This document shows positions 30,275-40,093 of a stretch of 64,000 nucleotides of DNA, one piece after another. Each line of letters starts with the position of its first letter. The stretch's first letter is position 1. The translations under genes and the position numbers were made by a program. A model generated the notes under the pieces. It was not told where the DNA came from. It was given only the letters and a program-made list of their open reading frames with translations, and made no database searches. Source of the DNA: Acinetobacter sp. ANC 5054 (lineage in GTDB: Bacteria > Pseudomonadota > Gammaproteobacteria > Pseudomonadales > Moraxellaceae); assembly GCF_002135295.1 (NCBI RefSeq), contig NZ_NEGG01000004.1:177918-241917 (forward strand), in the 5' to 3' direction.

Positions 30275-31054
30275 TTAAGCGGCTTGCTCATCACGCTTAA
30301 ACACTAACTCACCTTTCAAGCTACTGTCTGCATCGAAATAATAACCATCGGTATTAAATGATTTAATATCTTCAATTTTTTCGATTTTATTTTCTAGCAA
30401 GTAGCGCGCCATAAGACCACGCGCTTTTTTTGCATAAAAACTAATGACTTTATATTTGCCATTTTTTTGATCTAGGAACACGGGCTTAATGATTTCAGCT
30501 TTAACTTTCGATTCTTTGACAGACTTATAGTATTCGTCTGAGGCAATGTTCACTAACAATTCCGAACCTGCTTGCTCAAGGTCAGTATTGATGAGATTGG
30601 TGATGGTATTATCCCAAAACTCATAAAGGTTATGACCACGTGGATTTTGCAGTTTTGTGCCCATTTCTAAACGATATGGCATCATCAAATCTAAAGGACG
30701 CAGTAAACCATAAAGACCTGAAAGCATACGTAAATGCTTTTCTGCATATTGAATATCGTTGGCTGCCAAATTGTATGCATCTAAACCCGTGTATACATCC
30801 CCTTTAAATGCAAAAATGGCTTGTCGCGCATTCGAAAAGTCGAATTCAGGTTGCCAATCTCTGAAACGTTCAACATTTAGCGTCGCTATTTTCTCACTCA
30901 CACTCATTAAGTTTGCCACCTCAGATGCAGACAATTTACGTGCAACTTTGATCAATTCTTGTGAATGATCTAATAAACGTGGTTGGGTAAATATTTCTGT
31001 TGGAAGCGCAGTTGTGTAATCCAATGTTTTGGCTGGAGAAATTAAAGCGAGCAT
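30275..31054 (-). CDS. yaaA: Peroxide-stress protein YaaA
   Basis: 259 residues of the YaaA/DUF328 family, which limits free iron and protects DNA during peroxide stress in E. coli. Hallmarks: [57 protein letters not shown] segment ([15 protein letters not shown]). ATG 31054 is chosen over the TTG two codons upstream. Confidence 0.93.
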   Translation of the reverse strand: MLALISPAKTLDYTTALPTEIFTQPRLLDHSQELIKVARKLSASEVANLMSVSEKIATLNVERFRDWQPEFDFSNARQAIFAFKGDVYTGLDAYNLAANDIQYAEKHLRMLSGLYGLLRPLDLMMPYRLEMGTKLQNPRGHNLYEFWDNTITNLINTDLEQAGSELLVNIASDEYYKSVKESKVKAEIIKPVFLDQKNGKYKVISFYAKKARGLMARYLLENKIEKIEDIKSFNTDGYYFDADSSLKGELVFKRDEQAA

Positions 31055-31178
31055 AAACAACCTGTTTAAATTTTAATTAAACAGACTATAACAGTTGGTT
31101 AATTTCAAAGCCAATCTGTGTTTTTGATAAGGTTAATCTGTAAACTATCATCTCTCCCGCTTTCACAATTTAGTCATT

Positions 31179-31805
31179 ATGTCTGAACAAATGTTCCTTC
31201 AAGGGCCTGCTGGTCAAATTGAAATTTTTGTTGATTATCCACAGGGTGAAGTGAAAGGATTCGCGGTAGTTACACACCCTCATCCATTACAAGGTGGCAC
31301 ACCACAGCATAAAGTCCCTGTACTTTTAGCGCAAATGTTCTTAGAACGTGGTTATGTTGTCTATCGTCCAAGTTTTCGTGGTTCTGGTCAAAGCTCAGGA
31401 ATGCATGACGAAGGTAATGGTGAAACTCAAGATACGATGCAAGTTATTCAATACGCTCGTAGCCAACACCCTAATTTGCCATTTTACGCAGGTGGATTTA
31501 GCTTTGGTGCGAATGTAATGACAAAATGTTATGCCTTATTGCCTGTTGAGTTACAGCCGGTACAGACTATTTTATGTGGTTTACCAACGACAACTGTTGC
31601 AGGTGTTCGTCACTATGTGACCCCGCATATCAAGGGTGATATTTTATTTATTCATGGCGAAGAAGATAATGTAACGCTTTTATCAGATCTAATTCAGTGG
31701 GCAAAACCTCAGCGCCATTTAATTACCGTCTTACCGGGTGCAAACCACTTCTTTACGGGTTATTTAAAACAATTACGAATCGCGATTTCGCGCTTTTTGG
31801 TTTAG
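31179..31805 (+). CDS. Alpha/beta hydrolase
   Basis: 208 residues, cytoplasmic. Catalytic triad visible: nucleophile Ser108 in GGFSFGA, Asp163 in HGEEDN and His190 in GANHFF; THPHPLQGG provides the oxyanion region. This is the short dienelactone-hydrolase-like group often annotated as 'alpha/beta hydrolase'; substrate unknown. Monocistronic with its own terminator. Confidence 0.85.
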   Translation: MSEQMFLQGPAGQIEIFVDYPQGEVKGFAVVTHPHPLQGGTPQHKVPVLLAQMFLERGYVVYRPSFRGSGQSSGMHDEGNGETQDTMQVIQYARSQHPNLPFYAGGFSFGANVMTKCYALLPVELQPVQTILCGLPTTTVAGVRHYVTPHIKGDILFIHGEEDNVTLLSDLIQWAKPQRHLITVLPGANHFFTGYLKQLRIAISRFLV

Positions 31806-31833
31806 CCAAATTTCTGAATTGCCGAAATACAAT

Positions 31834-31863
31834 CAAAAAGTCAGCACTGCTGGCTTTTTTTAT
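31834..31863 (+). terminator. Hydrolase gene terminator
   Basis: AAAGTCAGCA CTG CTGGCTTTTTTT type stem (one G-T pair) 28 nt after the stop. Confidence 0.8.
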
Positions 31864-32063
31864 GCACATTTTAAATTTTAAGTATTGGCTTTTGTATTCA
31901 TCAAAAAAAATCAGATCTAACTTATTCATAAGCTTTCGATCGTTCAGCTTTAAAGCAAATTTAATTCAATATATTCACTAAATTTATAAATAAAGTATTG
32001 TTCTAAATAAAAATATTCCTTAAATTACAAAAAAATAGTTAATAATAATTTTGCTAGGGAAAC

Positions 32064-32588
32064 ATGAAACTTATTATCGCCCTTATTGCCAGTACAGTCA
32101 TTGCACTGTTGGTTTATCACTTCAATTCAGGTACTAAAACGCCTGCAGACATGCCAGCATCTACAGTCATATCGGAAAGTGGCCCCACAGCCTATCTCAC
32201 TGCTTCTTATAAAATGAATATTCAAGGTCGTGATTTTAACTTGAAAATGGTCTATGACTTTCCAAACAGCCAAGTCTGCCAAGCACAGCTCCATAGCACA
32301 AACACCACCAGTATGATTTCAACATTTAAACAACGTTGTGAAAATGATTCGACTTGTCAGGCAGCACAAATATCCTCTTGCTCATCATTCGCTGATCAAA
32401 AATATAAAGATATGTTGAATAAAAATTATCATGACAATCGCTATATTTATTTAAGCGATGCCAAAGTACCGAATCAACATGGAGTGATTGTATTTTGGGG
32501 TCTCAATGACCAAGAATCTATCATGATGTGTGACTATGTCAAAAAGAACAATCGAAGCATCAACCCAATCAACATTGAATGTTTATAA
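32064..32588 (+). CDS. Membrane-anchored or exported hypothetical protein
   Basis: 174 residues: N-terminal hydrophobic segment (KLIIALIASTVIALLVYHF, 2-20) acting as anchor or signal, then a polar domain with six Cys (SQVCQA, QRCEN, STCQAA, SSCSS, MMCDY, final ECL), consistent with disulfides in the periplasm. AGGGAAAC precedes the ATG. No family recognised. Confidence 0.7.
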   Translation: MKLIIALIASTVIALLVYHFNSGTKTPADMPASTVISESGPTAYLTASYKMNIQGRDFNLKMVYDFPNSQVCQAQLHSTNTTSMISTFKQRCENDSTCQAAQISSCSSFADQKYKDMLNKNYHDNRYIYLSDAKVPNQHGVIVFWGLNDQESIMMCDYVKKNNRSINPINIECL

Positions 32589-32623
32589 GGATAAGCCTCT
32601 CAACAGGAAATTTATAAAGCATA

Positions 32624-32648
32624 AAAAGCAGCCAAGGCTGCTTTCTTT
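32624..32648 (+). terminator. Terminator
   Basis: AAAGCAGCC AA GGCTGCTTTCTTT following the gene at 32064-32588. Confidence 0.75.
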
Positions 32649-32667
32649 AATTCATGATTAAATTTAA

Positions 32668-33039
32668 TTATTTAGAAATAGTTTTCCATTGAAATTCGCT
32701 ATAAGCTTCTTCTTCTTTTAAGGTATTTTCTACAGCTTGCGCCAACTGATTCAATAAGCTTTGCTCAGTAATACGATCTAACCAGTCTTGGTCTTCATCG
32801 GGATATGAGGTAATTTCACACACCAAACGACCTGACTCATCTTGCCCCTGACACATCACGGACAATGGTAATTCATGATTATCCACACTCACTGCAACTT
32901 GATCTCCACTTTGCGATAAGGTTTGGAAACCGTATTTTTCAAGCTTGCCTGCCAACAACTCCACAACCTGCGTTTGTGTATCTAGCTTGCCCATCGGTCC
33001 GTCTTTATCGCTGTTTGCAGTGAATTGTAATTTTCTCAT
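32668..33039 (-). CDS. Hypothetical cytoplasmic protein
   Basis: 123 residues, acidic, no signal or membrane segment. Starts MRKLQFTANSDKDGPMGKLD; contains LSVMCQGQDESGRLVCEI and ends EEEAYSEFQWKTISK. ATG 33039 has GGA 7 nt upstream; an in-frame TTG at 33051 is less likely. Downstream of tyrA-aroA but separated from it by a terminator. No family recognised. Confidence 0.65.
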   Translation of the reverse strand: MRKLQFTANSDKDGPMGKLDTQTQVVELLAGKLEKYGFQTLSQSGDQVAVSVDNHELPLSVMCQGQDESGRLVCEITSYPDEDQDWLDRITEQSLLNQLAQAVENTLKEEEAYSEFQWKTISK

Positions 33040-33090
33040 GTGTCCATCCAAAAGGCATTCTTGTTGTATGGTTTTAGCATAAGCAATTAA

Positions 33091-33121
33091 AACAAAACAG
33101 CCAAGCTTTTGCTTGGCTGTT
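33091..33121 (-). terminator. tyrA-aroA terminator
   Basis: Minus strand ACAGCCAAGC AAAA GCTTGGCTGTTTTGTTTT, 10-bp stem ending the aromatic cluster. Confidence 0.85.
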
Positions 33122-33149
33122 GTCTAACAAATATACAATATTAGACTAA

Positions 33150-35399
33150 TTACTCAGTCACTTGAATGGCTAAGCCTGCTTCATTTGCAAGTTCAGTAAA
33201 GGTTGGGAAACTTGTCGCCACTGTTTCTGTACCCACAATTTTAATCTCGCCCGAAGTACGTAAACCTGCCATTGAGAAGCTCATTGCAATACGATGATCG
33301 TGATGTGATTCGATTTCACCACCTGTGAAGATAGTGTCCCATTCACCTGCTTTGCCTTTACCTTCAATGATGATGCCATCATCTGTAGGTGTGCAGTCAA
33401 TGCCCATGGTTTTCATACCATCTGCCATTACTTGAATACGGTCTGATTCTTTCACACGTAGCTCTGCAGCACCTGTTAAAATCGTTTGACCTTCTGCACA
33501 AGCAGCGGCAATAAACAATGCTGGAAATTCATCAATTGCTAAGGGCACTTGATCTTCTGGCATATGAATGCCTTTTAAAGTACGTGAACCACGAATACGA
33601 ATGTCTGCAATTGGTTCTCCACCTGCAATACGCTCATTCTCAACGCTGAGGTCAGCACCCATTTGTTTTAAAATTTCAATCACACCGGTACGCGTCGGGT
33701 TAATGCCGACCGCTTCAAGCGTAACGTCTGAACCTTCAGTAATTGCAGCGCCAACCATAAAGAATGCCGCAGATGAAATGTCAGATGGTACTTGGATTTC
33801 AGTAGCAACGAGCTTTCCGCCACCTTGAAGTGAAATACGATTACCTTCTGTTTTCACGTCATAACCGAAAGCACGAAGCATACGTTCTGAATGATCTCGT
33901 GTCGGTTCGGGTTCAGTGATAACTGTTTCACCGTCCGCCCACAGACCTGCCAATAAAATGCCAGATTTTACTTGTGCAGATGCCATTGGTAAGTCGTAGT
34001 GAATACCTTTTAAATTTTGACTTCCAGAAATAGACACTGGTGGCGTACCACGTTCACCTGTAGTCTGAATTTGTGCACCCATTTCACGTAAAGGTTTTGC
34101 AATACGTTCCATAGGACGTTTAGACAGTGATGCATCTCCAGTCATCACAGAATCAAATTTCTGCGCAGATAACATGCCTGAAAGTAAACGCATTGATGTA
34201 CCTGAGTTACCCATATACAAAGCGCTTGCAGGAGCTTTTAAGCCATTCATGCCAACACCGTGAATGGTGACTTCACCATTTTTTGGACCTTCAATGCTTA
34301 CGCCCATATCACGAAAAGCTTGCAATGTTGCTAATGCATCTTCACCTTCAAGAAAACCTGTTACATGGGTTGTCCCTTCCGCAATAGCACCAAACATGAT
34401 GGAACGATGTGACACAGATTTATCACCTGGCACAGTAAATTTACCTTGGAATTGTTTTGCGCCCGGTAAAATTGTGAATTGCTGTGTCGTCACTTTATTT
34501 TTCTCCATCAGTGGTCTCTTTGCGAGCATATGATTGAAATGTTGGCGTGCAGCTTGTGCATGTCCTAACAAGCCCATCAATGCCTGTGAATTTTCATCTT
34601 CAATCAGCTTACGAAGAATGGCCAATTGTTTTTCAAAGCCATCCACCGCATTTAAAATTGCCTTTTTATTGGCGAAAAAGATGTCATGCCACATATGTGG
34701 GTCGCTTGCAGCAATGCGTGAGAAATCACGAAAACCGCCAGCGGCATAACGGAAAATATCTAAATTGTCTTCTCGGTTCGCGAGTTGCTCAACCAAGTTA
34801 AATGCCATTAAATGCGGAAGATGACTGGTATGGGCCAACACTTCATCGTGTTTTTCCACATCCATGCAAATGACTTCCGCTTTGGCAGCTTGCCACAATT
34901 GAATCAGTTTCTCTACCGCCCAGTCTGCACTGCTTGGTAAAGGCGTCAAAATCACTTTGTGATTGGCAAATAAATCAACTTTACCTGCATGCACGCCAGT
35001 CAATTCAGCGCCTGCAATCGGATGCCCCGGAACGAAACCAGCTGGAAGGTTTTCACCATAAACCGCTTTGGCTGCTGCAACAACGTTACCCTTAGTGCTG
35101 CCCACATCTGTAATGATGGTTTTTTCAGTAACAAAAGGTTGAATCGCCTCAAGTACTTTTTGGGTTGCACGTACAGGCAAAGCCAGCACAACAAGATCAG
35201 CACCTTTAACCGCTTCAGCAGGATCACTATAACCCTGTTGAATTAGACCCAGTGCTTTAGCATCTTCCAACGTTTTTTGTGAGCGTGTAGACGCCACAAT
35301 TTCTTTCGCTAAACCTTGAGCAATCATGACACGCGCTAAACTTGAGCCAATTAGCCCAAGACCAATAAACGCAACTTTTTCAAATAGTGGCACAGACAT
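33150..35399 (-). CDS. aroA: Fused prephenate dehydrogenase / EPSP synthase (TyrA-AroA)
   Basis: 749 residues joining two enzymes. Residues 1-300 are a TyrA-type dehydrogenase (Rossmann FIGLGLIGSS at 11-20, PVRATQ, PGHPIAGAE, HTSHLPHLMAF); from about 305 a full AroA follows (TVPGDKSVSHRS, GNSGTSMRLLSG, DASLSKRPM, EPEPTRDHSER, RVKESDRI, HHDHRIAM). They act at prephenate to 4-hydroxyphenylpyruvate or arogenate and at shikimate-3-P to EPSP. The fusion is known from Acinetobacter and some pseudomonads. Starts 3 nt after hisC stops. Confidence 0.95.
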   Translation of the reverse strand: MSVPLFEKVAFIGLGLIGSSLARVMIAQGLAKEIVASTRSQKTLEDAKALGLIQQGYSDPAEAVKGADLVVLALPVRATQKVLEAIQPFVTEKTIITDVGSTKGNVVAAAKAVYGENLPAGFVPGHPIAGAELTGVHAGKVDLFANHKVILTPLPSSADWAVEKLIQLWQAAKAEVICMDVEKHDEVLAHTSHLPHLMAFNLVEQLANREDNLDIFRYAAGGFRDFSRIAASDPHMWHDIFFANKKAILNAVDGFEKQLAILRKLIEDENSQALMGLLGHAQAARQHFNHMLAKRPLMEKNKVTTQQFTILPGAKQFQGKFTVPGDKSVSHRSIMFGAIAEGTTHVTGFLEGEDALATLQAFRDMGVSIEGPKNGEVTIHGVGMNGLKAPASALYMGNSGTSMRLLSGMLSAQKFDSVMTGDASLSKRPMERIAKPLREMGAQIQTTGERGTPPVSISGSQNLKGIHYDLPMASAQVKSGILLAGLWADGETVITEPEPTRDHSERMLRAFGYDVKTEGNRISLQGGGKLVATEIQVPSDISSAAFFMVGAAITEGSDVTLEAVGINPTRTGVIEILKQMGADLSVENERIAGGEPIADIRIRGSRTLKGIHMPEDQVPLAIDEFPALFIAAACAEGQTILTGAAELRVKESDRIQVMADGMKTMGIDCTPTDDGIIIEGKGKAGEWDTIFTGGEIESHHDHRIAMSFSMAGLRTSGEIKIVGTETVATSFPTFTELANEAGLAIQVTE

Positions 35400-35402
35400 A
35401 AC

Positions 35403-36494
35403 TTACGCTTTTGCCTCTAGGCCCAATACTTTAGCCAGAGCAGCTAAAAATTTTGCGTTTTCAGCTTCAGTACCAATCGATACACGAAGATGTTCAGCAA
35501 TACCCACTGGACGCACAATCACACCTTCTTTCAACAACGCATTAAAAGTTTGCGCAGGATCAGCTTTCACATTGACCAAAATAAAGTTCGCACGTGAAGG
35601 GACATATTCCAAACCTAGAGCATTAAAACCTGCTTCTAGCTGTGCCATACCTGCTTTATTGACTACACGAGACTTTTCAATAAATGCTTCATCTTTCAAT
35701 GCAGCAACGGCAGCCACCATCGCTAAATGGTTGACATTGAATGGTTGACGAATACGGTTTAAGAAATCTGTCACTTCAACTGAAGCCAAAGCGAAACCCA
35801 CACGAAGTGCAGCTAAGCCATAACACTTCGACATAGTACGGCTAACAATTAGGTTTGCGTATTGATCTAAGAATTTTAAGCTATTGAAGTTTTCAGGGAA
35901 ATATTCCACATAAGCTTCATCAAGTACCACAATCACATTGCTTGGTACTTTTTGCATGAAAGCCTCAAATTCAGCTTCTTCAAACCAAGTCCCTGTTGGA
36001 TTGTTTGGATTGGCAATAAAGATTAATTTTGTATTGTCTTTAACAGCCGCTGCCATCGCATCTAGGTCATGAGAGAAACCTTTTGCAGGCACTTCAATCG
36101 CTTCAGCATTAATCGCTTGAGTCACCAGACCATACACTGCAAATGCGTGTTGGCTATACACAACTGAATCTTGCCCTGAGACAAAAGCACGAGCAAAAAT
36201 TTCTAGAAGATCGTTTGAACCATTACCCAACGTAATACGGTCATGTGCAATGCCAAATTGTTTTTCAACTTGGTCTTTTAAAATAAAACCACCGCCATCA
36301 GGATATCGACCAATTTCTGCAAGTTCAGCAGCAACCGCTTCTTTCACTTTGTCAGAACAACCCAAAGGGTTTTCGTTCGAAGCAAGTTTAACGATATCAG
36401 TAATCCCCAACTCACGCTCAAGTTCACTGATGGGTTTACCAGGTTGATAAGGCTTTAACTTTGCAATGCCTTCATTGGCTGGGACAAACGTCAT
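35403..36494 (-). CDS. hisC: Histidinol-phosphate / aromatic aminotransferase
   Basis: 363 residues, PLP-dependent fold I. NPNNPTG at 162-168, LDEAYVEY at 191-198 and the PLP Lys223 in SRTMSKCYGLAALRVG. The HisC family also transaminates aromatic keto acids; the position between pheA and tyrA-aroA suggests a main role in Phe/Tyr synthesis (HisC2/AroHB type), with histidine synthesis possible. Confidence 0.92.
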   Translation of the reverse strand: MTFVPANEGIAKLKPYQPGKPISELERELGITDIVKLASNENPLGCSDKVKEAVAAELAEIGRYPDGGGFILKDQVEKQFGIAHDRITLGNGSNDLLEIFARAFVSGQDSVVYSQHAFAVYGLVTQAINAEAIEVPAKGFSHDLDAMAAAVKDNTKLIFIANPNNPTGTWFEEAEFEAFMQKVPSNVIVVLDEAYVEYFPENFNSLKFLDQYANLIVSRTMSKCYGLAALRVGFALASVEVTDFLNRIRQPFNVNHLAMVAAVAALKDEAFIEKSRVVNKAGMAQLEAGFNALGLEYVPSRANFILVNVKADPAQTFNALLKEGVIVRPVGIAEHLRVSIGTEAENAKFLAALAKVLGLEAKA

Positions 36495-36563
36495 TTTACA
36501 CTTCCAGTTATTTCAAGTGATGAAGGTGATCAACTCCTGTCGAAGCCGATCACAGTTGTGATC

Positions 36564-37673
36564 TTAAAGTACAGCAATTGGATATGAACCCAATACGCGA
36601 ATTTCTTTCACCAATGGACGAATTTCTTCAATCGCTGCTTTAACATTGTCTTGTTCAACATGACCTTCTAGGTCTACGAAGAATACATAAGACCATTTTT
36701 CAGGTAATGCAGGACGTGTTTCGATACTGGTTAAGCTAATATTGTGCTTCGCAAATGGTGCAAGAATCTCAAGTAGTGCACCTGCACGGTCATGTGCAGA
36801 AATGAGCAATGAAGTCTTGTCATTGCCAGACTGCGGCACTTTCTCACGACCAATGACCAAGAAACGCGTTGTATTTTCAGGGTTGTCTTCGATATTGCTA
36901 TGCAAAATTTCGAGACTATAGATATTGGCAGCAACTTCTGAAGCAATAGCAGCAGAATGCCATTCGTTACGAATACGACGTGCTGCTTCAGCATTTGAAC
37001 TCAGTGCAACACGCTCTACACCCGGATAATGCGCATCTAACCAACCACGGCACTGTGCCAAAGTCTGTTGGTGTGCATAAATCTGTTTGATGCTGTCTTT
37101 ACGGGTATTTTCTGACACAAGGAATTGGTGATGAATACGCAGTTCGACTTCACCAATTACATTCAAGTGAGATGCTTTAAAACAATCTAAAGTATGGTTC
37201 ACCACGCCTTCAGACGAGTTCTCAACAGGCACTAAACCATAATGTGCACTACCTGCTTCAACTTCACGGAAAACTTCATCAATTGTAGGAAGTGGACGAA
37301 TCACTGCATCTTGACCAAAATGCTTTAATACTGCCGAATGCGTATATGTGCCGACCGGACCTAAGAACGCAATACTTTGTGGTGCTTCAAGGGCTAAACA
37401 CGCTGACATGATCTCACGGAATAAACGTGCCATTGTTACATCAGATAATGGCCCTTCATTACGTTCCATGACTTTACGTAAAACTTGTGCTTCACGTTCA
37501 GGACGATAAAACAGTGGACTCTCTTCTGCGGCAAATTTTGCTTTTGCAACTGCTTCAGCCAGTTTCGCACGACGGTTGATAAGTTGTTGAATCTGCATGT
37601 CAACAGAGTCGATATCATCACGAATTTGAGCTAAGTCCAGAGAAGTCGTAGTGTTCTGATCATCGTTGATCAT
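36564..37673 (-). CDS. pheA: Bifunctional chorismate mutase / prephenate dehydratase
   Basis: 369 residues: AroQ chorismate mutase (about 10-90, IRDDIDSVDMQIQQLINRR), prephenate dehydratase (about 95-280, FLGPVGTYTHSAVLKHFG, PVENSSEGVV, NTTRFLVIG) and a C-terminal ACT domain (about 290-365, AGALLEILAPFAKHNISLT, SIETRP) for Phe feedback. ATG 37673 gives the usual PheA N-terminus; the open frame upstream is not family-like. First gene of pheA-hisC-tyrA/aroA. Confidence 0.95.
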   Translation of the reverse strand: MINDDQNTTTSLDLAQIRDDIDSVDMQIQQLINRRAKLAEAVAKAKFAAEESPLFYRPEREAQVLRKVMERNEGPLSDVTMARLFREIMSACLALEAPQSIAFLGPVGTYTHSAVLKHFGQDAVIRPLPTIDEVFREVEAGSAHYGLVPVENSSEGVVNHTLDCFKASHLNVIGEVELRIHHQFLVSENTRKDSIKQIYAHQQTLAQCRGWLDAHYPGVERVALSSNAEAARRIRNEWHSAAIASEVAANIYSLEILHSNIEDNPENTTRFLVIGREKVPQSGNDKTSLLISAHDRAGALLEILAPFAKHNISLTSIETRPALPEKWSYVFFVDLEGHVEQDNVKAAIEEIRPLVKEIRVLGSYPIAVL

Positions 37674-38145
37674 TGTTATGTCGCCCTTCAAAAATATTTT
37701 GCAAACAGTATAACAATAGTTAGCTTTCAAATGTTGCGCAATACGACTTTCATTGATTCAGCCTTAAAAACATACAGTTGATTAAACCATCATCAGCTTA
37801 ACTTAAGAGCCAAAACAGCCAAACTGATAGATTTACTCAAGAAAGGTAAATTTTCAGCAAAAAAGCCTGTAATTGGACAATTTTAAAGGAACTCAGTGTT
37901 ACGCCAAATGTCATGAGCTTGTCGACTTCATAATTTAGGTTTAAATGAGATTTCGAAATTACTCACAATTCATGGATAAAAAACAAAGTGTCGACTAAGG
38001 CTGCCATTGATCGACTTTTCAGTGACTTAATTCGCACTCTACCCTAATGTTTACAGACGATGACGCTTTCATAACAAATGAGACAGGCAATTTATAAAAT
38101 CGCTTTGTAATCTAATTAAACTAAAAAAATAAATGACTCGAAGGT
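37674..38145. other. Divergent intergenic region, no gene seen
   Basis: 472 nt between pheA (-) and the DJ-1-like gene (+). No leader peptide rich in Phe/Tyr, no clear attenuator and no ORF with a ribosome site found. Confidence 0.5.
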
Positions 38146-38688
38146 ATGGTGATGCACAAAAAAATTGCTGTGTTAGTGACCTATGATTTTGAAGATGTAG
38201 AGTACCTCGAGCCTGTACAGGCATTTCGAGCGGCTCGACATAGCATTATCAATATCGAAGAACAGGTTGGAAAAATTATCTACGGCATTCAACGTAGAAC
38301 TCAAATCACAATTGATCAAAGTATCGATGATGCATCTGTACATGAATATGATGCGCTATTTATACCCGGTGGTTTCTCTCCAGACAAATTGGCATTAGAT
38401 GATCGCTTTCTTTATTTTGTGCGTAATTTTGCAGATAGCCAAAAACCCATTTTAAGTAGTAGTCATGGGCCACATTTATTATTGGAAGCAGGTGTCATTG
38501 AAGGTCGTCAATTTGCCAATATCCAATCGCTCAATCAAAGTCTACGCCATGCAGGCGTTTTAATTTCAGACCAAGCCGTAGTCAATGACAATAACCGCTA
38601 TATCTCTTCACGCAGTCGATCAGATACCTCAGAATTTATCGAAGTTTGTTTAGAAGTTTTAGGACAAAGCTCACCAACTTGGCAATGA
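38146..38688 (+). CDS. DJ-1/PfpI superfamily protein lacking the nucleophile Cys
   Basis: 180 residues with the PfpI/DJ-1 fold: VLVTYDFEDVEYLEP, YDALFIPGGFSPDKLA, the nucleophile-elbow SSSHGPHLLLEAG and VNDNNRYISSRSRSDTSEF. The elbow normally reads (A/I)CHGP; here the Cys is Ser106, so peptidase, glyoxalase or deglycase chemistry through that Cys is not expected, and it may be a binding or redox-independent member. ATG 38146 or the ATG two codons later can start it (AAGG upstream). Confidence 0.85.
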   Translation: MVMHKKIAVLVTYDFEDVEYLEPVQAFRAARHSIINIEEQVGKIIYGIQRRTQITIDQSIDDASVHEYDALFIPGGFSPDKLALDDRFLYFVRNFADSQKPILSSSHGPHLLLEAGVIEGRQFANIQSLNQSLRHAGVLISDQAVVNDNNRYISSRSRSDTSEFIEVCLEVLGQSSPTWQ

Positions 38689-38740
38689 TAAGGTGAACAC
38701 GAATGTTAGATCAAATAAGATGCGTTGAATCCGTAAATTA

Positions 38741-38769
38741 AAAAGCGAAGTCTAAACTTCGCTTTTTTA
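38741..38769 (+). terminator. Terminator
   Basis: AAAAGCGAAGT CTAA ACTTCGCTTTTTT; bidirectional potential between the DJ-1-like gene and the acyl-CoA dehydrogenase gene. Confidence 0.85.
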
Positions 38770-38795
38770 TGCCCACAACAGAATGTAGATTCGAC

Positions 38796-39938
38796 TTAAC
38801 GACCTAAAATCCCACGTGCCACAATCTCTTTCATAATTTCGTTAGTGCCACCGTAAATTTGCTGAATACGTGCATCGACGAAGAAACGCGAAATTGGATA
38901 TTCAGTCATATAACCATAACCACCAAACAATTGCAGTAGATTATCTGCCACTTTCATTTGCATATCCGTAGAGAAGCTTTTCAATGCTGCTGCAGTTTCA
39001 ACATCTAGCTTACCTTGCATATACAGTTCAACATTGCGCTCATAAAATGCAGCCGTTGCCAGCTCATCAATTTTAGCTTGAGCCAGAACAAAACGTGTAT
39101 TTTGGAACTGCCCAATGGCTTGACCAAAAGCTTGACGCTCTTTGACATATTGGGTTGCTACATCAATCGAACCACGAATAGCGCCAATGGCCGTCGATGC
39201 AATCGCTGTACGTTCACGTGGTAATTCTTGCATGAGGTATGCAAAACCATGCCCAGCCTGACCTAATAATTGATCTTTTGGCACTTTGACATTGTCATAG
39301 AATAATTCTGAAGTGTCTTGTGCATGTAGTCCAATTTTATCGAGGTTTGTCCCTTTTTTAAAACCGTCTAAATGTGTATCGACTAGCAGTAAAGATACGC
39401 CTTTTGCACGGGCTTGCGGATCTGTTTTTGCAGCCAATACCACCAAGTCGGCATGTTGACCATTTGAAATAAAGGTTTTAGAACCATTAAGTAAGTAATG
39501 GTCATCTTGCAAAATCGCGCTACTACGCATTGACTGTAAGTCAGAACCTGCTCCCGGCTCCGTCATGCCAATCGCACCAACTACTTCACCTGCCACCATT
39601 TTCGGCAACCAATATTGCTTTTGCGCTTCAGAACCAATATGCAAAATATAAGGTGCTGCAATTTCAGAATGACAAGAAATTCCTGTTGATAAGGCACTAA
39701 AACCTGCACGCGCAGACTCTTCAACCAACATCAACGAATAATGCGTTGGAACGCCATAACCACCGTATTCTTCAGGAACATCGACACATAGGAAACCATT
39801 GTCCCCCAAAGCATTCCATACTGAACGCGGCATAATGCCTGCCTTTTCCCATTGTTCATAATGTGGCGCAATGTGTTCATTTAAAAAACGACGAAAGTTA
39901 TCACGAAATAATTCTAAATCTACATCATACGCTTGCAT
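38796..39938 (-). CDS. Acyl-CoA dehydrogenase (LCAD/IVD-like)
   Basis: 380-residue flavoenzyme of acyl-CoA oxidation. MTEPGAGSDLQS (125-136), GSKTFISNG (152-160), QLFGGYGYMTEYPISRFFVDARI and IYGGTNEIMKEIVAR. The YEGT glutamate used by short/medium-chain enzymes is Gly here; the catalytic Glu is more likely Glu242 in ELPRERTAIA, as in long-chain and isovaleryl-CoA dehydrogenases. Substrate not known. Monocistronic. Confidence 0.9.
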   Translation of the reverse strand: MQAYDVDLELFRDNFRRFLNEHIAPHYEQWEKAGIMPRSVWNALGDNGFLCVDVPEEYGGYGVPTHYSLMLVEESARAGFSALSTGISCHSEIAAPYILHIGSEAQKQYWLPKMVAGEVVGAIGMTEPGAGSDLQSMRSSAILQDDHYLLNGSKTFISNGQHADLVVLAAKTDPQARAKGVSLLLVDTHLDGFKKGTNLDKIGLHAQDTSELFYDNVKVPKDQLLGQAGHGFAYLMQELPRERTAIASTAIGAIRGSIDVATQYVKERQAFGQAIGQFQNTRFVLAQAKIDELATAAFYERNVELYMQGKLDVETAAALKSFSTDMQMKVADNLLQLFGGYGYMTEYPISRFFVDARIQQIYGGTNEIMKEIVARGILGR

Positions 39939-40049
39939 GCTATTGCTTCCTTGATCCTAAGATTGTTGTTTTACTGTGCAACATCCTATTGCACTTTCAA
40001 TGTGAGGTCATGCGCCAAAACCACCGCGTTCAAAATATAAAATGCCATA

Positions 40050-40077
40050 AAAAAAGGAAGCCGAAGCTTCCTTTTCT
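40050..40077 (-). terminator. dctA terminator
   Basis: AAAAGGAAGC CGAA / TTCG GCTTCCTTTTTTT read on the minus strand, 10-bp stem; 17 nt after the dctA stop. Confidence 0.8.
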
Positions 40078-40093
40078 CATTTTTCGATAAAAA

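Noticed and set aside
30122..30307. 61-residue plus-strand ORF
   Set aside because: Covers the yaaA terminator and the yaaA 3' end in antisense; no ribosome site.
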